A DNA stretch of 25,976 nucleotides from Suillus spraguei (GCA_016800925.1 JABCPU010000803.1:1-25976), one strand, 5' to 3'; shown: positions 1 through 11,819, counted from the first letter of the stretch. Program-made: numbers and translations. The notes: generated by a model not told the origin, from the sequence alone.

Positions 1-1283
1 CAGAACCTTCTTGTCACAGAGAAATTCGTAAAAGAGTCGGTAATTGTTTTCAAGCGTAGTGGTGAGTCTGCCTGCGCGCATGCAGAATAGAAGTAGATCA
101 ATGCCGCCCTGTCTCTCCAAATCCTGGATGAGCCTATAGGCATTCTCGACGGCATTGAGGTACTGTGGGATTCCCAGCTGTGGTTCTTCGAGTCCAACGG
201 TATCGAACACCTTATAAGGCTCGCCACCGAATTCGATGGGATATTCTTGCCAGTGCAACGTGCCGGATCCAAAGTCGTTGGGTGTGCCTGCTATGTCCAT
301 TCCCGCCATGAGATTAACGAGAGAGCTTTTGCCTGCCCCTGCCTGCCCAAAGAGAACGATATTTACATGCTTGTGACTGATAAAAGTCAGGAAAGTACGA
401 CACAAAAAGTATAGGAAATGCGTACCTGGCGGTCATTTGAGAAGGGACGTTGTGAATGGTGCCTCGTGATGGTCTGGTGTGAACCATCTCACTCAACAGG
501 CGACACTGTTCGACGAGCTTGCAGACAGCATCGTACGACTGGTTGCGCCTGCATTCCGTGACCATAGATTGCGTGGTCATCGCAGTGGTGACACATGCGT
601 GGCCAGCAAAAGTCATCCCAAGTTCCAAGATGGTATGCTCGTTCAACCTCCACCACTCTTCCATGTCTGGTTCGGAGGATTCCAAAGATGTGACGACAAG
701 GACAATTGGAATTTTCCTCTTGACTTGGGAGCGAATGAACTCGTAGTTCCGACGGAGTGTCCGAATCACTCTCTCACCCCGCACACAGTAAATGACGAGA
801 TGAATATCGTCTTGCTTCATCAGAGTTCGAACTAGCTCCTTCAAAATTCTTCGAGCCACCTTATCAGGGACTTCACCTTGACGACACTCATCAAGACCTG
901 TCATCTAGTTCAGTGATAGCCACGAAGAACAGTGAACTGGACCAACCGGGTGTATCGAAAAGATTTACCTTCAATGTCTCATTCTGAATCCAAATCTCGT
1001 GTCGAATGACTGCAGTTGTACATCCCTTAGCATCGGAAGACGTCACCGCTACGTCCTTCCCAGCGATCAAATTGACCAGGGAACTTTTACCAGCTCCGGA
1101 TTCTCCAAAAATTACAATGTTGCATGTGTCTGTGCGATGTACAGGTTCCCCGGCTGCCGTATAGTTGGATCCAGCAGCACTTTGAATTGGGATGGAGGAC
1201 TAGTGTCAAGTTAAGCTTTTACTGAGGAATAGTCAGATACCACTTACAATGGATGGTTGTCTCCCAGTGGCAGGCCTCGACAT
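1..1283 (-). CDS. Tandem G-domain P-loop GTPase (3' end beyond the window)
   Basis: Exons 1283-1248, 1199-947, 897-426 and 376-1 join in phase with three 48-49 nt GT-AG introns and stay open to the window edge (379 residues visible). There are two GTPase domains in a row. Domain 1 has a P-loop GESGAGKS at about residues 44-51 and DTPG at 94-97. Domain 2 has a P-loop GQAGAGKS at about 264-271 and DTVG at 312-315. In domain 1 the expected guanine-specificity motif (N/TKxD) appears as TSLE, followed by a conserved EEWW. This resembles the AIG1/MMR_HSR1-type G-domain proteins that are expanded in mushroom fungi; substrate and role are unknown. The start was chosen because the single ATG at 1283 aligns with the start of the inverted copy at 2587. 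No break is seen. Family assignment is by motif only. Confidence 0.75.
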
Positions 1284-1475
1284 TGCAATAGTGACTCAAC
1301 TCGACACAAGAAGGCGAACGGCACACACGTCTTGATTTGTGAGTTCGGTGTTTTTGAACTATCCTTCTGCTGTTCCCCGTGAAATGTAAGAATGTCCCGC
1401 CAGACAATAAGGATGCAGGACTCAGCACGTTCCGTACACGTGAAGAGGGCATTGGGTGGCGTAGCTGCGCAAGCT

Positions 1476-1486
1476 CATATAAATAC
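1476..1486 (-). promoter_or_regulatory. TATA-like box of the leftward GTPase gene
   Basis: The minus strand reads TATTTATATG about 195 bp before the ATG at 1283. The surrounding 1290-1530 region is recognisably the inverted copy of 2350-2586, so the box lies in a duplicated promoter. Function is inferred from position only. Confidence 0.35.
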
Positions 1487-1530
1487 GACCAACCATACTA
1501 GCGGGAGTTGGCCTCGCTGCGGAGGTGAGG

Positions 1531-2350
1531 ACTTATCTGAGCTGAGGATCAGTAAATATTTAAGTTGGAGTCTAGATTGCCTACTTACATGTATAAGTTA
1601 AGCTGAAAATTAATTTTTTGGCAGGCACCCGGATCAACTGCCTACCGCAAGACCGTTCGGGAAATGGCTCTAGGGCAACTCTACATAGACCTTCCCCCTC
1701 TGCCCCGCAAGTACCCTGTTACTATTCCGAAATGTACTGCTCGTATCTTATTGGCATCATCATCACCAGATATTTCAAAACACGAGTCTGCGCCAGTGCC
1801 ATCCCCATCAGCCATCATTATCCTTGCGTTCGCGAACTGCAACAATGACTTAGACAAATTGTCAGTTTCGGGATCCTTCGTTTGAAATTGGATGAGTTTT
1901 TAAAAAATATGGACACAGATTCATAATGCATACCACGAAGATGTTCGGATGTTGCCAACGAGCACTTCTAGCACACTAAATGACGCACTCGACGAGGGGC
2001 AGGAAGTAGATAGAAAAAAGGTATATTAGGATGGGTAATCAATAGAATTACAAATTAAAGCTGAACAATGGATATAGATGATAGATGGGAATAAATGAGG
2101 CTGTCAATGGTGAAATTCTCGCCGAAGTGAAGCTTGCCGTTGGTGGTTAAAATTCTTCTCCAAGAATCAAGGCTTACCATCCATGGTGTGGCTCATTGTC
2201 CACGATCAGATTGTCCTTCAAGAAGTGAAGCTCGCCATCGATAATGGTCAAAGGCGGCCCGGCAGGCCACGCTTTCAACTTTGTCATTGAGCAACGTTTA
2301 AACTCCGCATCCAGCCTCCTGCTCACATGACCGGACGATTTAGTCGTGGC
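1531..2350. other. Spacer between the two inverted GTPase promoters, with one possible orphan exon
   Basis: I recognise no gene here. On the plus strand, an acceptor-like site ending at 1624 is followed by an 87-codon open stretch (1625-1885) with a proline-rich, coding-looking composition. I could not find a matching upstream exon or a known family, so it may be chance or a relic. The rest is unremarkable, with AT-rich stretches around 1900-2100. Confidence 0.3.
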
Positions 2351-2427
2351 AGGAGTCCTCACCGCCACAGCGAGGCCAAAGTACTCCTGCTAAGCCCAAA
2401 GTCCAATGCATTTAGACAGCATGGTTG

Positions 2428-2435
2428 TATTTATG
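2428..2435 (+). promoter_or_regulatory. TATA-like box of the rightward GTPase copy
   Basis: The sequence TATTTATG lies about 155 bp before the ATG at 2587, in the segment homologous to the promoter of the leftward copy. It is one base different from that copy's box. Confidence 0.3.
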
Positions 2436-2586
2436 AGAGTGCGCAGGCTACCCAACGCCCCTTTCACGCGTCCGGAACATCCTGAATCCATCCGTCCATA
2501 TCCGTCTGGCTGAACAGCTGACGCCACTCAAAAACAGTGAACGTCCGAGCCAAGACTTTCGCTTTCTTGTGTAGAGTTGAGTCACT

Positions 2587-3448
2587 ATGACAATGTCAAG
2601 GCCTACTACCGCTGAGAAACAACCATCTAGTGTAAGCAGGCGTTTAACTCTTGCCCAGCATAAACTTAACTTGAACCAGGCCTCCATCCCAATTCAAAGT
2701 GCTGCTGGTTGCAACTATACGAGAGTTGGGGAACCTCTCCATCACACAGACACGCACAATATTGTCATTTTTGGAGAAGCCGGAACTGGTAAAAGTTCCC
2801 TGGTCAATTTGATCGCTAGGAAGGACGTAGCGGTGACATCTTCCGATGCTAAGGGATGTACAACTGCAGTCATTCAACACGAGACTTGGATTCAGAATGA
2901 GACATTGAAGGTAAAGCTTTTCGATACACCCGGTTGGTCCATTTCACCGCTGTTCGTGGCTATTACTGAATTAGATGGCAGGTCTAGACGAGTGCCATCG
3001 AGCTGAAGTCCCTGATAAGAAAGCTCGGATAATATTGAAGGAGCTAGTCCAATCTCTGGTGAAGCAAAGTGACATTCATCTCATCATTTACTGTGTGCAG
3101 GGTAAGAGAACGATTCGGGCGCTCTGCTCGAATTACGAGTTCATTCGCTCCCAAGTCAAGTGGAAAGTTCCGATTGTCCTCGTCGTCACATCTTTGGAAT
3201 CCTACGAACCAGACATGGAAGAGTGGTGGAGGTTGAACGAGAGCACCATCTCAAAACATGGGATGACCTTTGCTGGCCACGCATGTGTCACCACGGCGAT
3301 GATCACGCAATATAAGGTCACGGAACACCGCCGCAACCAGTCATATGACGCTGTCTGTAAGCTCATCGGACAGTGTTGCCTGTCGAATAAGACAGCGGTT
3401 AACACTGGACCGTCACGAGGCACTATTCACGATATCCCTTCTAAATAG
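2587..3448 (+). CDS. G-domain P-loop GTPase, truncated to one G domain
   Basis: Exons 2587-2631, 2680-2932 and 2982-3448 give 254 aa. Exon 2 has the same length (253 nt) and the introns the same positions as in the leftward paralogue. The P-loop is GEAGTGKS, the switch motif DTPG spans the second intron, and the G4-position motif is TSLE followed by EEWW. The first intron is 48 nt and contains no in-frame stop, so reading through it would also give an open protein. A TAG at 3446-3448 and a TGA shortly after it lie in the linker where the paralogue splices on to its second G domain. The product is therefore a single-domain version, or the locus is a pseudogene together with 3449-4286. Whether it is expressed cannot be told from sequence. 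Confidence 0.55.
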
Positions 3449-4286
3449 TTATGAGGTACGTATCCACTATACTCTCATGTATCGCATTTTCCTAACTTCG
3501 ATCGTAGCAACAAGCATATAAATATGGTCCTCTTTGGGCAAGCAGGGGCAGGAAAGAGCTCGCTCGTCAATCTCATGGCGGGAAAGAAGGTAGCAAGCAC
3601 ATCCAGCGACTTCAGATCCTGCACATTGCACTGGGCAAGAATATCCTATCGAATTCGATGGTGAGCCTTATAGCGTATTCGATACCGTTGGACTCGAAGA
3701 ACCGCAACTGGGAATTTCCCAGTACCTCGATGCTGTCGAGAATGCCTATACGCTCATTCAGAAGCTGGAGAAACAAGGTGGTATTGATCTACTTCTGTTT
3801 TGTATGCACGCAGGCAGGCTCACTACTACGCTTCAATCTAATTACCGGCTCTTTCACGAATTCCTCTGTGACAAGAAGATCCCATCGTCGTTGTGATCAC
3901 GCACCTCGAAAACGAGGTTGGAGAAATGGATAACTGGTGGAAGAAAAACGAAGGCATTTTCCATGAACGGGAGATCCATGTCGCTGGTCACGCGTGTATC
4001 ACTGCCATCCAAGGCAATTGTTCAAAGCGGTACGAGGAATCCTGCGCCACGATCCGTAAACTTGTCAAGGAGTTCACTGCCGATGGGCAGAAGGAAGCAT
4101 GGATAGGAGGAAACAAGCTGTTCGTGTCGTTCATGCGTAAGCTGAAGGAGCTACTTGTGGGAAGGAGAGATGGCGTTTGAAGGAAGACATTGTCCTTGCC
4201 TCGTCAAGAGGTTGGGTTTGTCTCCGGATGTCGCAACGAAGTTAGCTGATAGGATCAAGAATGGCGTGGTAGAAGGAGCTTCTTGA
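3449..4286 (+). pseudogene. Broken second G domain of the rightward GTPase copy
   Basis: After a 52-nt intron-like stretch (3456-3507) the sequence resumes homology with domain 2 of the leftward gene, including a P-loop GQAGAGKS. An extra G in a G-run near 3632 shifts the frame. A missing base near 3885 shifts it back into the frame that encodes VITHLENEVGEMDNWW. A further shift lies near 4173, just before a C-terminal segment ending at the TGA at 4284-4286. With the upstream in-frame stops, this makes the second half non-functional. The region shows what the C-terminus of the intact paralogue, outside the window, should look like. Confidence 0.7.
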
Positions 4287-4559
4287 CTTGCCGTGTTCGA
4301 TCCATTATTCCCGTCTTACGTCTTTTCCCATATGTATCATAGTCTTCGTCCTATCTATACGAGCTCGCCTTCAATATGAATACAAGAGTCACACGTACTT
4401 TCCGTATACTTTGCTTTCAATATTCTCCCACTGCGAGATAAGTAACTCGAAGATTCTGCTCGACTTCAGTTCGGCGTGCATAATTTTAAGTGTCACGAAA
4501 TATTGGCAAGAACAATTTAAAATCTACAATCGAATAAACACAAGTTATTGGACGCGGGA
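4287..4559. other. Intergenic, nothing recognised
   Basis: AT-rich sequence downstream of the broken GTPase copy. Open frames here lack coding character. Confidence 0.5.
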
Positions 4560-4930
4560 AGAGTCAGGTGGCTCCTTGATCTCATTGGCTGACTTTTGCG
4601 TTGTCTAGAGACAAACCGCAATTCTTGACGAGGTAAGGGACAATATCCTTCTTCGAGCTCACCCTAGAAGCTCCTTGAAGTTTCCCCGCTCGCTTCTTCC
4701 CGTCAGCAGTGAACTTCTTGACGATTTCACGGATCGTGGTGCGCGATTCTTCTCACCGTTCTGGATGACTGTCTTCGAGAGCGGTGACGCACGCATGATC
4801 AGCGACATCCACCTTAGGCTTTCAGGTCACTGGGTGTGCTTGCCATGTTCTTTCCCGCCATGAGGTTGACGAGCGAGCTTCTCACCCGCCCCTTGCTCCC
4901 CAAAGAGGACGATGTTTGAACACTTGTTTG
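4560..4930 (-). pseudogene. Third, internally deleted GTPase remnant
   Basis: On the minus strand, SNIVLFGEQGAG at 4920-4880 begins a P-loop that is then thrown out of frame by one inserted base. The next stretch corresponds to the residues after the P-loop (KNMASTPSD). It then jumps directly to a segment matching the late part of the domain (HACVTAL, then a TTIREIVKKFTADGKK-like run). A final piece, DIVPYLVK, matches the C-terminal end of the copy at 4173-4286. Most of the central G domain is therefore deleted. A GTAC donor near 4987 and an acceptor near 4932 may be the old linker intron. Confidence 0.65.
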
Positions 4931-5500
4931 CTACTTGAACAACGTTGCAAAAATATAGTACAAGATCCCGTCTAGATTCTACGTACCTTATGACTATTAT
5001 GATACAGGTCCGTTTCGGATGGTACCAAGGCACTGTCACGCCGGCAAAAACCCTATGAATGTTGACCACGTTCCTTGCACCTAGCATACTGTGAAGTTCA
5101 GACGCAAGGCTTATCGATCGAACTGTGCAGATTCCCGTCGGAGCCATATCCGACAAATCAAACAACTCGAGGTAAACTCATGTTGATGAGTACAATTCGA
5201 GGAATCATTCCCTAATGAGTCAGCACGAATCATGTCAAAGGTTCCAACTTTAAACGCATCATACAAATTTCTCACCGTCAGTCAGGATTTTGTACTGCAT
5301 CACTCCACTCACTGAGGGTTTGCCATGTACAAATAACGGCAATTTATACCACGGAGGTCACTCCAAAGTTCTCCCAATCGCTCTGGTTAAACGATATGAC
5401 GCAGATGCATCATTGACAAATGATCCAGAGCAGTTTGATTATGTATGGTATGCAGACAGCAATGATAGCGAGGATAGCAATGAAATAATACAGCAAAAAA
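4931..5500. other. Intergenic, 3' flank of MSH2
   Basis: A plus-strand open frame at 5290-5514 (74 codons, acidic C-terminus) overlaps the MSH2 stop region by a few bases. It matches nothing I know, has no neighbouring exon, and is probably chance. Nothing else is recognised. Confidence 0.4.
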
Positions 5501-8500
5501 TCAGAAAGAAGTGAGTAGAGACTGTACCCACGCATTTTGTTCTATGCGTGGTCTGAACTCTTCGACGCATTGCCGTAGTTCAGCCAGCTGAATCTCGTGC
5601 GATATATCGTCCATCACGACGTCCTCGTCGTCAGCTGCAGACTCGGAGGCCCACTTTTTCAGTAATTCCTCGATGATTTGGATGCCTTCCTCGGTGACTT
5701 CGTCCGAATGCTCGGGCTCAGATTGTTGTCCTGCTCAGCAAACATCAGTGTGATAGATTCCTGACAACGTTTTTAAACAATTACCAGTCGCGAAATCTTC
5801 TAGCTCATCAGCTTTCCGTTTTGCGAGCTATAACATGGTCAACAGATATTATAAAAATAATTCTATCCAGAACTGACTTTGACCACGTTTTCAGGGAAGT
5901 TGGCCAGTTGCGCAACGTGGATACCGAAGCTTTGATCCGAAACGCCTTTATCCAAAAGTTTCAGAGAGAAAGGCTTAATTGGAAAATCGAAACACACCTG
6001 GTTCAACCTTGTACAAAAGCGTAATATCCCTCTCGCGCGGCGCAGATGCATCTTCTTGATTCACATGAGCTACCACATGAAGGTTTTTCACGTGAGGAAG
6101 CTCCTGGTCAAGGGCAGTCAACTCATGAAAGTGAGTCGCAAACAAGCAGAAAGCGCGGATGTGAGACGCAATGTGCCTTCGGGCGCCGTCAGATACAACT
6201 CCAGGAAAGAAAGACTGTTCTCGTACTCAGATATAGACCATGCGAGGCCGAATCCGTCATATGTTGAAGTTCCTAAAGACAAGCCAAACATTGATAAAAC
6301 GTGCATCATCGTCCAACAGAATACATACCGCGGCCGAGCTCATCTATGATGATGAGAGAATCTTGAGTAGCAGACTCAACAGTGAAACACAGTCAGACTA
6401 GGGAAAGATTTACGTAGATGCGCACTTACTCGGAGGATTGAGGCAGTCTCAAGCATCTCGGCCATGAAAGTCGAGACGCCCTTTAACTGACTGTCACCTG
6501 CACCCACTCGGCAAAGCACGGAATCGAAAATTGGCAAGGTTGCCTCCGAGCAAGGAACAAAACATCCAGTCTGTGCCATGAGAGCAATGACTCCAACCTG
6601 CAGATAAGTTAGGAATAGCGTTCGCGAACGATGTCATAATTGATCTACCTGACGGATATATGTGCTCTTTCCGCCCATGTTAGGACCAGCTTTCGGTAGG
6701 TTAGTTCTGTTAAAGCACCACAGGAGCAGCACCTACTAATGATCTGAAATTCGCCTTCGCCTACAAGGCGGCACATGAGACATATAACAGTGACAATGCG
6801 ATAAACCCTTACCCTTCACCATCTCCACATCATTTGGAATGAAGCTGATGTCGTCTTGAACTTCAAGGCAAGGATGCCGCGCGTCACGCAATATTAAGCC
6901 GCTAGTGCCTAATGTACGTCGATCAATTCCTCTGTCAAACATCATTTCCAAAACATACCTTTCTCCAGGACCTTTGGTTTAACGTATGGCTCAGGAGCGT
7001 TAACAGAAACATGAGCGAAACTGGATAACCATTACCACATGTACAAGTTCTAGTCGGGAGGCTCACCTGAGGATCACGTCTAGGTGTGCGATAATGTGGT
7101 CAAGATTCTCTAGTACAGGTGTATACGTTGCTGTACGAAGGAAAAGGTATATGTGAATGCCAAAGTAGCAGTGAAAGGAGTATCTTACATGCAATGCTGA
7201 CAACTTCCTTCACCAACCCGCTCTGCGTCCGCTGATATTCATGCGTAGTCTCTTGATGATCCGTGGAAAGTGCTTTCAACTTCTTGGTCGTAAAATATAC
7301 TCCACTCTTGACAGTCCCGAGTTCGATATATTTGCTGTTCCGCATGATGGCTTTCGCGTCCTGATGGGAATGTGAACGCATAATATCTCTCAGTACAGAA
7401 AGCTTACATTCTTCGTCAACCTGAAGCAGTATCCATAGCTCTGGGAGTTCTCAAGGTGCAACTTCTTGTCGAGATCGAAATCGAGGTCCTTGCCGGTTGC
7501 ACGATGTTCGGCATCAAGACCATCCCGAATCTAAGAAAATATCAGCTCTGTTCGTTGGGAATCTGATAGGCACAATACGAACTTCTACAAGTTTATCTGC
7601 TAAAGTCTGCAGACGCTCGTCATAGTCAGGCTTGATCGCGTAATTGTGCTTTTCGAGTTCTTCAAGATCTAGCGTTGACTCGACCATCTCGCCGTATTTG
7701 ACGAGACTATCATTGACAACCTGGTAACATCGTGTGTTGGAAAGGGGAGGGCTCGATGAAACCATGATATACGCACCTGGAAAGGCTTGATATAAACTTC
7801 GTCAATAAGTTCCTTGTGCTCCTCGTGTTCGTACTGGACACCTTCGAGAGCCTCAAGTAAACCAGGCAGCTAGTTTGGTTAAGTAAGTATCACTGAGCAC
7901 TGAAGGCCGGGAACCGGAATGAGGTACCTTGAGGACCACTTGATATGCCCGTACAACATCCTCGAGAGACGCGATAGATTTCTTGAATCGTTTGCTTAGC
8001 CGGTGGAGGTCGGGCATCAGCTTCAAGTAGTCATCCTGTGCAATGAAATTAAATGACGCCATTGGCAAAGGGTGTTGTACTGACCTGTAGTGTTCTTCGA
8101 GAAGAGGCATCATCCACGAATGTCTCCACGAGGTCTTGCCGTTTACCTGCAAGGCTAAAGTTTTTGTTATGTTAAGTAGAGTAAGAAGATGGGCGTACGT
8201 ATTTCGTGCAGATTTATCAAGGGTTGCTTCAGCCATGTCCCGAGAAGCCTAGTTCCTTGAGCAGTTTTGCATTTATTTAGTAAACCAAGAAGAGTCGCAT
8301 GCTTGTTGATACTTCCCTACAAGGTGACCGTTAGTAGGTAAGATATCGATGCGAACTACATCTCGAATGACTTACAGCACTCCCAGGGGCGTCAATCAAA
8401 TTTAGTGCACGCAATGCACTGGCATCCAAGCGCATATATCGTGCTAGGTCGTGTGTCCGTAACTTGTATGCCCCATGATTAGAGGGATCAGTAAGAAGAG

Positions 8501-9641
8501 AAAGATAGCTGATCAAGGCAGAAAGCGCAGAAGGAGCTGAAGGAAGTGAGAGTTCAGCTAAATAATACTGTGAGCGTTGTTTATGCAGTTTAGAGATCAA
8601 AACCCACGAGTCGGAGCGGCAGATTCTGAATCCGTTTCTGAGTCGGTCGTTAATTTTTTGATGTCATCTTCTACACGCTTAGCAGTAAACTCGCCTAAGA
8701 GCATGAGATTAGATGAATTTGAGAAATGATATAGATGTTGACTTACTTGGTTTACGTTCAGTCACAACAACGCTGCACCTCTCGAATACGGCTTTTAGCT
8801 TGCTCAAGTCGAGGTCGCGGTCTGTTGTCCCAGATACTGTTCCAGTAGGAATAATAGCTTCTTTGACTGAAAGTTGTATAACAAGAGACTACTCCAGTGT
8901 GAGAAGATAGCGGTAAAAGTCTGCAACGAGGTAAACCCACCTCAAGATTCGAAAAAAGATCGTTGTCAACAAAATCAGCGACTCCGAACTCCCTCACACT
9001 GGTGTCCGCGAAGGCAATGCCGATTGACTTGGTCTTGCCTTTGTTCGTGACTGAAGATGAAGATATTTTGACAGCTAAAACAATAGGTGCCGAAGTAACA
9101 TCGGAGTTGACAAAGAGAAGGTCTTCCACAGCTTGAAGATTTCCAGGTGATGCCTTTCAAATGGTTAAATCATGTTTATAAAAACGAGGTAATACTTGGC
9201 ACCTCTTTTTCCAAAACGAATTTGGAAGCCTTTCTTCCCTGCCCTGGTGCGGGCACCCAAATTTCTACGCGCAGCTGTTTAGATGTTAGGGCATCCCGTA
9301 AAAAAGAGTGGGCCAAGGTATGGCTGAGTGTAACGCTTGGAAGACCACCAGCCTTGCCTCCAGCACCTAGATACTTAAGTACGGAGTTGGTACGAAAGAC
9401 GTGCGTTGCGACGTAGTGAGCATCCTGCCCGTGGACAGAGTAGTAGTCTGTGCGATCGAATAGACGGATCGTTCCAGTTTCAGGAGATTTCTTCGGGAGT
9501 TTGGAAAAGAATGCAACAAAACCGGGGTCAGAGGCTGTTAATGGTCTCGGGTCAGAGTTAAAAATTTATTGGTTGATGAGTGATGGAAAACTCACTCAGT
9601 TCATGCTCTGCATCTTTTTCCTTCCCATACATGAGAGCCAT
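5501..9641 (-). CDS. MSH2: DNA mismatch repair protein MSH2
   Basis: MSH2 pairs with MSH6 or MSH3 in the nucleus to recognise mismatches and loops. Exons (minus): 9641-9596, 9534-9203, 9153-8941, 8888-8747, 8694-8608, 8557-8376, 8316-8199, 8146-8085, 8035-7928, 7869-7777, 7720-7583, 7530-7408, 7360-7189, 7130-7067, 7020-6959, 6908-6813, 6760-6737, 6689-6649, 6597-6430, 6374-6329, 6272-6227, 6176-5998, 5945-5878, 5827-5785, 5730-5501. All 24 introns are GT-AG and phase-consistent, giving 960 aa, close to yeast and human MSH2. Visible marks are the N-terminal RLFDR segment, the ALNL core motif, Walker [10 protein letters not shown] (689-697), the [17 protein letters not shown] signature (733-749), Walker [10 protein letters not shown] (D768, E769), THFHEL (H803) and [10 protein letters not shown]. 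The long acidic C-terminal tail (exon 25) is expected for the MSH6/MSH3 and MutL contact region. The first ATG was taken; an in-frame ATG three codons on is an alternative. The gene looks intact. Confidence 0.97.
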
Positions 9642-9693
9642 GCTAGTTTTTGAACTGGTAATAGTATACTAATAGTTGTCAGAAGGAAGCAAA

Positions 9694-9720
9694 AGACGCG
9701 TCGCGGTCGCGTCACGCGCA
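9694..9720. promoter_or_regulatory. CGCG / MluI-cell-cycle-box-like cluster upstream of MSH2
   Basis: Three CGCG cores lie in 27 bp, one of them a perfect palindrome GACGCGTC containing ACGCGT (9696-9701), 55-60 bp before the MSH2 ATG. ACGCGT is the MBF-bound MCB element that drives G1/S genes in ascomycete yeasts. Use of it here is inference. A TATA-like TATAAAA on the minus strand lies at about 9746-9753. Confidence 0.45.
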
Positions 9721-9721
9721 T

Positions 9722-10555
9722 TGCTATATAATTGCTCCCGAATACCATTTTATACTTTACTAATCGTAGACTTGGAAGAAACAATCTTGATAGCGTTCAG
9801 CCCTATCAGATTCTCTGCCATTACGAGCTCCTGCCCAAATAAAATAGCTCTTGCACCCATTCCAAATATTATTATATACCAGTGACGTTGCACTGCTCAC
9901 GATTAGCCGCCGGCAAAATAGGGATGAGTTTCGAACAATGACTGAAGCAGGGCAGCGCGGCTCCTTACTAGAGTGATACACCTGCCGAGCACATCAAATT
10001 CTGACCAGCCGAAGCTCGAGGTCAAGATCAATGCTCAGAGTCTGGATTCAATATTTATGTAATTGCATATCTGGACGCAATATCTACTAAAAATAGTTGG
10101 CATCGGCAACGGAGATGTTTGGCGCTGTGTCACAGGGTAGACTCGGAAGGTGACCAGCCTAGAAGCAGTGCTGGAGTTGGCAGACATTGGATGTGACTGC
10201 TGCAGAAAGAAGACGATTAGCGCAAGGATCTTAGTTTCTACCCTGCGTCCCAGCTTGCCATCAGAGCGTTACAGAATGCTTTGTAACACTCTGTAACGAA
10301 TTATGTTTTCCTGGCGAGTTGTTACCTATGGAACCTGTACAATCACAGCCTTGTGAGCTCGAGAACCACGGCCATGCATTTAGATACCGCTCTACGCCTC
10401 CAGAAGGATCCAGCAAGATGCTTAGTGAGCGCCGAGCCTCCGGGGCAGTGTCACTGGAATTTAAACTCCGACTTCCCAGCCCGTTATCTAGGCGTTTCTC
10501 CACAACCAGTCTGCTCTGAACCACTCCTGTAAACACTCTTCCTCGCATCTTTCGC
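9722..10555. promoter_or_regulatory. Divergent MSH2 / polyubiquitin intergenic region
   Basis: No gene is recognised between the two divergent starts. A 23-codon minus-strand reading frame (9821-9750) precedes MSH2 but may lie upstream of its transcription start. Open frames at 10261-10548 on both strands lack coding character. This stretch presumably holds both promoters. Confidence 0.5.
10267..10298. promoter_or_regulatory. TGTAAC motif cluster with 9-bp inverted repeat
   Basis: CGTTACAGA at 10267-10275 and its exact reverse complement TCTGTAACG at 10290-10298 are separated by 14 bases that contain another TGTAAC. This makes three copies of one hexamer in 32 bp, about 315 bp before the ubiquitin ATG. 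It looks like a dimeric transcription-factor site; the factor is unknown. Confidence 0.35.
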
Positions 10556-11585
<1,030 letters not shown>

Positions 11586-11819
11586 TATGGAAAGTTGCTC
11601 TCACATACCTATCGTTTACTCCTCACTGCCGTGGTATCCTGTTGTAGTATTACACCATCATTATTACATCGTACTCTAAACAAGTGTTTTGTTGTTTGTT
11701 CCAAATCCAGGTGTGACGCGTGAGACTCCACTGAGCTATCTAATGTGTACATCACGGTACAGGCGTGGTGAGGAGTCAAAGGCCAGATCTCGGACTGAAG
11801 GACATCAAGTTGTCAGAGA
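11586..11819. other. Convergent intergenic region
   Basis: These 234 bp between the ubiquitin stop and the SEC5 stop presumably contain both 3' ends. No gene or obvious terminator structure is seen. Confidence 0.6.

Noticed and set aside
479..835. Plus-strand open frame of 118 codons
   Set aside because: Antisense to exon 3 of the leftward GTPase, with no recognisable domain.
5290..5514. Plus-strand 74-codon frame at the MSH2 3' end
   Set aside because: No recognised family or neighbouring exon, and it overlaps the MSH2 terminal exon; most likely chance.
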